Source: JBAXGE01 sp044344145 | GTDB taxonomy: Bacteria > Planctomycetota > Phycisphaerae > WQYP01 | Assembly: GCA_044344145.1 (NCBI GenBank) | Contig: JBIJDM010000089.1 | Coordinates: forward strand, 1 to 10,323 | Length of the DNA: 10,323 nucleotides | Reading direction: 5' to 3' | Shown here: in pieces, positions 6,282 through 10,323 of the stretch | Position numbering within the stretch: the first letter of the stretch is position 1 | Layout: every line of letters starts with the position of its first letter | Translations under genes and position numbers: made by a program | The notes under the pieces: model-generated | Database searches by the model: none | What the model saw: the letters and a program-made list of their open reading frames with translations, nothing else | What the model was told of the DNA's origin: nothing

Positions 6282-6917
6282 TCACTTCAGTTCCACGCTC
6301 CAGTAAGCGTGATCGAGGAAGTGTTTCCACGAGGCGTATTTTTCCGCACCCATACGCATGCTGATGACCGGATTGCGTTTGGGGCGGACCGGCACGCGGG
6401 CCAACCGCATGTGCGCCTGTACCGGGGTGCGTCCGCCTTTGCGGGCGTTGCATTTCACGCATGCGCACACCAGATTGTCCCAGGTCGTCTTGCCGTTCTG
6501 GGCCCGGGGGACCACATGGTCAATGGACAGTTCGCTGGTGGGCGAACGCTTGCCGCAATATTGGCAGGTGTTATGGTCGCGGGCAAAGATGTTGCGCCGG
6601 TTCAGCTTGACCTCCTGCTTGGGCAGACGGTCATAGCCCAACAGACGGATAATCCGGGGCACGGCAATTTCGAACCGCACGGTTCGCACGAAATCGTTTT
6701 GTTCGGGTTCGAATTGGGCTTTGAGTTGGCTGAGTTCCATCCAGTCATTGATGCCGTAGCCAATAAACTGGTCCTGCTCAACCGAAATGACTTCCGCGAG
6801 GTTCTTCACCAGCAGGTTGAAGGCCCGGCGGGCCGTAATGACCCGAATCGCCATGTACAGGCGGTTCAACACCAGCACGTTGCAGTTCAAGGCCGAAGCC
6901 ATGGGTAGATCAGTCAC
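6282..6917 (-). CDS. HNH endonuclease-family protein
   Basis: This 211-aa protein has an N-terminal helical region (about 10-105, with VLVLNRLYMAIRVITARRAF) and a C-terminal zinc-type HNH nuclease fold. Cys118/Cys121 and Cys153/Cys156 form the zinc pairs. DH at 133-134 (SIDHVVPR) supplies the catalytic His, N148 (TWDNLV) the middle position and N157 (KCNARKGG) the last. All core residues are intact, so metal-dependent DNA nicking or cutting is possible. The GTG start at 6917 has AGGGA 9 nt upstream; ATG 6902 (residue 6) is the alternative and lacks a ribosome binding site. The gene stands alone, convergent with secA, with no methylase, integrase or intron features around it. The whole-length type, with its long conserved N-terminus, is one I associate with planctomycetes, where its role is not defined to my knowledge. 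Confidence 0.9.
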   Translation of the reverse strand: MTDLPMASALNCNVLVLNRLYMAIRVITARRAFNLLVKNLAEVISVEQDQFIGYGINDWMELSQLKAQFEPEQNDFVRTVRFEIAVPRIIRLLGYDRLPKQEVKLNRRNIFARDHNTCQYCGKRSPTSELSIDHVVPRAQNGKTTWDNLVCACVKCNARKGGRTPVQAHMRLARVPVRPKRNPVISMRMGAEKYASWKHFLDHAYWSVELK

Positions 6918-6951
6918 GACAACACATCCCTGATGCCGCGGTAAACGGCAC

Positions 6952-6998
6952 GTTGGTCGGTACGACCATCCTGTGCAAGGAAGTGTCTGCCGACCAAC
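6952..6998 (-). promoter_or_regulatory. Leader of the HNH gene with mutually exclusive hairpins
   Basis: GTTGGTCGG (6952-6960) and CCGACCAAC (6990-6998) are perfect 9-bp inverted arms. Inside, TGGTCG-GTA-CGACCA (6954-6968) is a second perfect hairpin using the same left arm, so only one can form at a time. The element lies between the predicted promoter and the start codon of the HNH gene. It may be an attenuator-like RNA or, as DNA, a cluster of three TGGTCG/CGACCA half-sites for a regulator. Confidence 0.45.
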
Positions 6999-7022
6999 AG
7001 CCAGCGGACATCAATATGTGGT

Positions 7023-7051
7023 AGCGTAAAGCCCTTTGCTCCACAAGTCAA
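7023..7051 (-). promoter_or_regulatory. Sigma70-type promoter of the HNH gene
   Basis: On the minus strand, TTGACT (7051-7046, five of six) and TACGCT (7028-7023) are separated by exactly 17 bp. Transcription would start near 7016, about 100 nt before the GTG at 6917, so the leader would contain the inverted-repeat element at 6952-6998. Confidence 0.55.
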
Positions 7052-7099
7052 TATGGTGCCTGTTAATCTAACCCACCCTTAACCCCCTCGGACTGGGGT

Positions 7100-7114
7100 G
7101 AAAAGGACCTTTTC
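7100..7114. promoter_or_regulatory. Perfect 15-bp palindrome, operator-like
   Basis: GAAAAGG-A-CCTTTTC is a perfect dyad with 7-bp arms about one central base. It lies in the divergent region between the HNH gene and the ABC gene, upstream of both predicted promoters. A flanking CCCC-N7-GGGG (7084-7098) adds a weaker dyad. The form fits a dimeric regulator site, but the protein is unknown. Confidence 0.35.
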
Positions 7115-7146
7115 CGGGTTTTTGTCCAACCTCCCCCTCCCGCCTC

Positions 7147-7174
7147 TTGCCACCGAGCGCCGGCATGTTACAGT
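7147..7174 (+). promoter_or_regulatory. Candidate promoter of the ABC-ppsR unit
   Basis: TTGCCA (7147-7152), a 16-bp spacer and TACAGT (7169-7174) precede the ATG at 7184 by 9 nt. The start point would fall at about 7181-7184, giving a leaderless message. This agrees with the absence of a Shine-Dalgarno sequence before this gene. Confidence 0.35.
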
Positions 7175-7183
7175 TATGGCCAT

Positions 7184-8248
7184 ATGATGCCCATCAGCCT
7201 GAAAAACCTCACCAAAAGTTTCGGCGCCACCATCGCCGTCAATCAGGTCAATCTGGATATTCCCGCCGGAGCACTCTTTTTTCTGCTTGGTCCCTCCGGC
7301 TGCGGCAAGACCACACTGTTGCGGATGATCGCGGGCTTTACGCTACCCGATGCGGGGCAAATCCTCTTCGGGGATCAGGACATGAGCCAGGTCCCCCCGC
7401 ACCAGCGCAATACCGGCATGGTGTTTCAAAGTTATGCCCTGTGGCCGCATATGAATGTGGCCCAGAATGTCGGCTTTGGTCTGGACGTACGCAACGTCCG
7501 CGGCGCGGATAAAGAAAAACGCATTGCCGAGGCGCTGGAACTGGTCCAGATGAGCCATCTGGCTAAGCGCAAGCCCAACCAACTCTCCGGCGGTCAGCAA
7601 CAGCGCGTCGCGCTGGCCCGTGCCATCGTCATCCGCCCACAATGCCTGCTGCTGGATGAACCCCTGAGTAACCTCGACGCCAAGCTCCGCGCTGAGATGC
7701 GTTACGAAATCCGCCGTGTGGTCAAGCAGGTCGGCATCACTGCCATCTACGTCACCCACGACCAAAAAGAAGCCCTGTCCATGGCCGATGGCATTGCCGT
7801 GATGCAGGCCGGCGTGGTTCAACAGACCGGCACCCCGGCGGAACTTTATCGCCAGCCGCGCAGCCGGTTTGTGGCCGACTTTATCGGCGAGTCCAATTTC
7901 CTCACGGGCACCGTCACCAGTTCCACCGCCAGCGGGGTGGCCATCACCACCGCCGCGGGCAATCTCGAGGCCAGTCCCATGGCCACATGGTCCGTGGGCC
8001 AACAGGTCACCGTGGCCTTCCGGCCCGAAGCCGCGGAGATTGTCACCAATACCGTCGCCGGTACCAACATTCTCACCGCCCAGCGTCAGGGGCTGACTTA
8101 TCTGGGCGAAATGGCGGAACATCAACTGCAACTGGCCGACGGCCAAACCTGCAAAGTGTTCCAACTGAATCCCCCGCCGGTCCAGCCCGCGCAGGGGCCG
8201 TGTCAGATTCGCATCAAGCCCGAAGACCTGATGGTGCTGGCGGCTTGA
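7184..8248 (+). CDS. ABC transporter ATP-binding protein (CUT1/PotA/FbpC type)
   Basis: This 354-aa importer ATPase hydrolyses ATP on the cytoplasmic face of a membrane permease pair. Walker A is G-P-S-G-C-G-K-T (36-43), the Q-loop Gln82 (GMVFQSYALWPHM), the signature LSGGQQQR (134-141), Walker B LLLDEP (155-160, Glu159), the D-loop SNLD (162-165) and the H-loop His192 (YVTHDQKEALSMAD). Residues about 240-350 form a TOBE-type domain (VTVAFRPEA, GLTYLGEMAEHQL, IRIKPEDLMVL). The closest families handle sugars, polyamines or ferric iron; the sequence alone does not decide. Starts at ATG 7184 and ATG 7187 are equally possible. No permease or binding-protein gene is in the window, so it must work with partners encoded elsewhere. 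ppsR follows after 17 bp and is probably co-transcribed. Confidence 0.93.
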   Translation: MMPISLKNLTKSFGATIAVNQVNLDIPAGALFFLLGPSGCGKTTLLRMIAGFTLPDAGQILFGDQDMSQVPPHQRNTGMVFQSYALWPHMNVAQNVGFGLDVRNVRGADKEKRIAEALELVQMSHLAKRKPNQLSGGQQQRVALARAIVIRPQCLLLDEPLSNLDAKLRAEMRYEIRRVVKQVGITAIYVTHDQKEALSMADGIAVMQAGVVQQTGTPAELYRQPRSRFVADFIGESNFLTGTVTSSTASGVAITTAAGNLEASPMATWSVGQQVTVAFRPEAAEIVTNTVAGTNILTAQRQGLTYLGEMAEHQLQLADGQTCKVFQLNPPPVQPAQGPCQIRIKPEDLMVLAA

Positions 8249-8253
8249 GGCCC

Positions 8254-8260
8254 GGGAGGT
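8254..8260 (+). promoter_or_regulatory. Ribosome binding site of ppsR
   Basis: GGGAGGT lies in the 17-bp gap after the ABC gene stop (8246-8248), 5 nt before the ATG at 8266. It is one of the few strong Shine-Dalgarno sequences in the window and supports this start. Confidence 0.8.
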
Positions 8261-8265
8261 AGCAG

Positions 8266-9102
8266 ATGGCCAAGAAGAAACCCGCCCCCAAACTCACCCA
8301 GGTCCATATACTTTCCGACTCCACCGGGAATCTCGCCCGGCACATGCTGACCGCCGTGCTGACCCAGTTTCCACCGCATTCCTTCACGCTGCAATTCCAC
8401 CCGTTTCTGGCCAACGACGACAAGGTGGCCCAGGCGCTGCATGATATCAAACGCAAGCCGGGTCTGATCATGCATGCGTTTCTGGACGAGTCGGCCAAAA
8501 AGATGGCCAACGATTTTGGGCACAAACACGAAATGCCCGTGTTGGATCTGACCAATCATCTCGTCCACTTCATCGAAAAACACTCCGGCCTGACTTCCGC
8601 CCGTGACCACACGGCCCTGCATCCGGTGGATGAGTTTTATCTCAAACGCATCCGCGCGATGGAATTCGCCCTCGCGCATGATGACGGGCTGGGACTGGAT
8701 ACCATCCACAAGGCCCAGTGCGTGCTGGCGGGGGTTTCGCGCACCAGCAAAACGCCCACCACGATTTTCCTCGCCCAGCAGGGCCTGCTGGTGGGGAATG
8801 TCAGTCTGGCGATGGGGATTGAACCGCCGGCAGAACTGCTCAAACTCCCACCCAGCACGGTAGTCGGTCTGATTATCAGCCCGCATAAGCTGGCGGAAAT
8901 CCGCACGCGGCGCAACCATAGCTGGCAACTGGGCGACACCGCTTATAACGATTTGGACATGATTCAGGAAGAACTCGCCTGGTCGCGCCGGCTGTTCAAC
9001 CGCAACAACTGGCCCATCCTCGATGTCACCGACTATGCCATCGAAGAAACCGCCGCGCGGGTTATTGAAGTGCTCGGGATCAATCACCCGCGCGAGCGCT
9101 AG
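8266..9102 (+). CDS. ppsR: PEP synthase / pyruvate phosphate dikinase regulatory protein (kinase-phosphorylase)
   Basis: This family (DUF299, PF03618) both inactivates pyruvate-phosphorylating enzymes, by ADP-dependent threonine phosphorylation, and reactivates them, by phosphate-dependent dephosphorylation with pyrophosphate release. It thereby sets the direction of PEP/pyruvate flux in the cytosol. The 278-aa length is normal. The N-terminal motif is HILSDSTGNLA (14-24). The family hallmarks follow: EFALAHDDG (133-141), the P-loop-like G-V-S-R-T-S-K-T-P (156-164), NVSLAMGIEPPAEL (178-191) and GLIISPHKLAEIRTRR (201-216). Whether the target is PEP synthase or PPDK cannot be told, because neither enzyme is in the window. 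It is probably co-transcribed with the ABC ATPase upstream, an association I do not know as a common one. Its last 23 bp overlap the end of tilS on the other strand. Confidence 0.95.
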   Translation: MAKKKPAPKLTQVHILSDSTGNLARHMLTAVLTQFPPHSFTLQFHPFLANDDKVAQALHDIKRKPGLIMHAFLDESAKKMANDFGHKHEMPVLDLTNHLVHFIEKHSGLTSARDHTALHPVDEFYLKRIRAMEFALAHDDGLGLDTIHKAQCVLAGVSRTSKTPTTIFLAQQGLLVGNVSLAMGIEPPAELLKLPPSTVVGLIISPHKLAEIRTRRNHSWQLGDTAYNDLDMIQEELAWSRRLFNRNNWPILDVTDYAIEETAARVIEVLGINHPRER

Positions 9103-10102
9103 ACTTGTGGCGCTGCACGCCCACGCGTAACGTTTCCCCCTGCACGGCCATCACCCGCCCCTGGGCAAACTGCACCTGCGTAGCCTTACCACCGCGCTGC
9201 AGGGCCCGCTCCGCCTGGGCAATCTGTCCGCTATCCACCTGATCTTCGCCCAACCTGGTCTTTTTCAGCAACAATCGCAGCACCCATTTACGCACCGCCG
9301 GCAGTTGCCGGGCCAGCGGTCCGACACATACCCACCCCCGGCCGCGCCAGCGCGGCGGGTACTTGGCCAGATACGCCTGCGCCCGCCGTTGGACCACCGC
9401 GTGCCCTTCGCGGCAATGTTGGGCCAACCGGCCCAGCGCGGGCACGAGTTGGGGATTGATCTCCGCCAAAAGCGGGAGCAATTCTCCCCGTACCCGGTTG
9501 CGCAGATAACGCGGGTCCTGATTGCTAGCATCTTCCCGCCACGTATGCCCCTGAGCAGTCAGCCAGGCACGCAATTCCGCGCGGGTCTGGCCCAATAATG
9601 GCCGCACCAAGGTGACCTTGCCCATGCGCGTCACCGGCCGCATCGCCCCCAGCCCGCGCAGCCCCGTCCCGCGCATGAGCCGCATTAGAACCGTCTCTGC
9701 CTGATCATCCCCATGGTGCGCCATCACCACACGCGCGCACCGTGACGAGCGTGCCAATTGCCCCAATGCCTGCCGTCGGGCCGCGCGTAAAATATTTTCG
9801 CTGCTGCCGGCCGGCAGTTGCAGCCGTTTTTCCACATACTTCAGCCCCAATTCCCGCGCCACCCGCCGGACAAACTTCGCATCCACCGCACTGTGCCGCC
9901 CGCGCTGGCCATGATCCACATGCCCCACCACCAGCCGCCACTGCCAATGTTGGCTTTGATTCACGGCCTGCAGCAGGTGCAACAGCGCCATACTATCGGC
10001 CCCGCCACTACAGGCCACCAAGAGCCGTGTTTTTGGGGGCAACCATGTTTGCTGATGTAAAAGTTGATCGAGCTGTTGTACCAGACCCCGGGGCGTAGGC
10101 AT
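9080..10102 (-). CDS. tilS: tRNA(Ile)-lysidine synthase
   Basis: TilS uses ATP and lysine to convert the wobble cytidine of the tRNA-Ile CAU anticodon to lysidine, so that it reads AUA. The 340-aa protein has the PP-loop S-G-G-A-D-S (32-37), HVDHGQRG (61-68), AHHGDDQAETVLMRLMRGTG (128-147), a PLL-x-R segment and EDASNQDPRYLRNRVR (190-205), all typical. It ends soon after the middle domain and is shorter than the E. coli enzyme (about 430 aa), so the C-terminal domain looks reduced or absent, as in short forms such as that of Aquifex. I chose ATG 10102 over an in-frame upstream start at 10213. The upstream start would overlap acpS by about 100 bp and adds no family sequence, whereas GAGGTGG lies just before 10102. 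It follows acpS by 7 bp. Confidence 0.96.
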   Translation of the reverse strand: MPTPRGLVQQLDQLLHQQTWLPPKTRLLVACSGGADSMALLHLLQAVNQSQHWQWRLVVGHVDHGQRGRHSAVDAKFVRRVARELGLKYVEKRLQLPAGSSENILRAARRQALGQLARSSRCARVVMAHHGDDQAETVLMRLMRGTGLRGLGAMRPVTRMGKVTLVRPLLGQTRAELRAWLTAQGHTWREDASNQDPRYLRNRVRGELLPLLAEINPQLVPALGRLAQHCREGHAVVQRRAQAYLAKYPPRWRGRGWVCVGPLARQLPAVRKWVLRLLLKKTRLGEDQVDSGQIAQAERALQRGGKATQVQFAQGRVMAVQGETLRVGVQRHKSSARAGD

Positions 10103-10104
10103 AA

Positions 10105-10111
10105 CCACCTC
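10105..10111 (-). promoter_or_regulatory. Ribosome binding site of tilS overlapping the acpS stop
   Basis: GAGGTGG lies 2 nt before the ATG at 10102 and shares bases with the TGA stop of acpS (10112-10110). This implies translational coupling of the two genes and decides the tilS start. Confidence 0.7.
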
Positions 10112-10323
10112 AGTTTTCCGCGATGGCGCTGGCCATGGCAATCGCCTTGAGGTGGGAAATGGAAAGATGCCAATGCCGAATCCCCATCTGGTTAGCCAGT
10201 TGGGCACATTCACCCGTCAGAGTGACACAGGGCTTGCCCGCGGGGTCGGGTAGTACTTCCATGTCGGTCCAGGCAATCCCCCCCCGCCAGCCAGTCCCCA
10301 GTGCCTTTAAGATGGCTTCCTTG
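10110..10323 (-). CDS. acpS: Holo-[acyl-carrier-protein] synthase (partial, 5' end missing)
   Basis: The last 70 residues are visible; the family is usually about 120-140 aa. AcpS transfers the 4'-phosphopantetheine arm of CoA to a serine of acyl carrier protein, in the cytosol, for fatty acid synthesis. The fragment begins at K-E-A-I-L-K-A-L-G-T-G-W, where the Glu of KEA is the conserved magnesium ligand. It continues with GIAWTDMEVLPDPAGKP and the C-terminal HLSISHLKAIAMASAI, the family's usual L-S-[IL]-S-H motif and final strand. The gene ends 7 bp before tilS in the same direction, so the two form an operon. A 7-nt G run (10280-10286 on the minus strand, in GWRGGIAW) lies in frame. Confidence 0.93.
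   Translation of the reverse strand, partial: KEAILKALGTGWRGGIAWTDMEVLPDPAGKPCVTLTGECAQLANQMGIRHWHLSISHLKAIAMASAIAEN

Noticed and set aside
7343..9087. Long open frames on the minus strand under the ABC and ppsR genes
   Set aside because: They have the same bias-driven antisense composition (H/G/D-rich), with no start signals, and they overlap two certain genes.
10103..10213. An earlier in-frame start for tilS at 10213
   Set aside because: It would overlap acpS coding by about 100 bp, adds 37 residues unlike TilS, and lacks a ribosome binding site; ATG 10102 has one.
1..10323. CRISPR array, insertion sequence, tRNA, prophage or defence island
   Set aside because: I found no regularly spaced repeats, transposase motifs, terminal inverted repeats or tRNA cloverleaf; the gene set is housekeeping.

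Overview
The window looks like chromosomal DNA of a Planctomycetota-type (PVC superphylum) bacterium with fairly GC-rich genes. Four observations point that way. SecA is very long (1233 aa) with an expanded helical wing and a C-terminal SEC-C zinc motif. A conserved solitary HNH protein of a kind I associate with planctomycetes lies beside it. AcpS has a 'KEAILKALGTGW' motif. An exported alpha/beta hydrolase ends in an Ig-like stretch common in PVC surface proteins. The phylum is an inference from memory of these families, not from a search.

Layout. 1-1531 (minus): a predicted exported or lipoprotein alpha/beta hydrolase, cut by the left edge. It has a structured 5' leader with two abutting hairpins. 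1532-1913: a divergent intergenic region. 1914-2408 (plus): an unrecognised 164-aa protein with a clear signal peptide, directly upstream of secA. 2494-6195 (plus): secA, followed by a strong intrinsic terminator at 6221-6253. 6282-6917 (minus): an HNH endonuclease-family protein with its own promoter and a leader that can form competing hairpins. 7184-8248 (plus): an ABC transporter ATPase of the CUT1/PotA/FbpC type with no permease in view. 8266-9102 (plus): a PpsR-type kinase/phosphorylase, 17 bp behind the ABC gene. 9080-10102 (minus): tilS, overlapping ppsR tail to tail by 23 bp. 10110-10323 (minus): the 3' end of acpS, 7 bp upstream of tilS in the same direction.

How the genes work together. 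Most are housekeeping: protein export (secA), tRNA-Ile2 lysidine modification (tilS), acyl-carrier-protein activation (acpS) and control of PEP/pyruvate interconversion (ppsR). acpS-tilS and ABC-ppsR look like two-gene transcription units. The most interesting spot is the small secreted protein before secA. Its position, size and signal peptide match the logic of a secretion monitor (SecM-like arrest peptide), and it ends in Ala-Pro-Pro-Cys next to a run of eight C. Function there is inference only. The second point of interest is SecA itself, whose wing region carries five degenerate copies of a W-x4-[FY] module.
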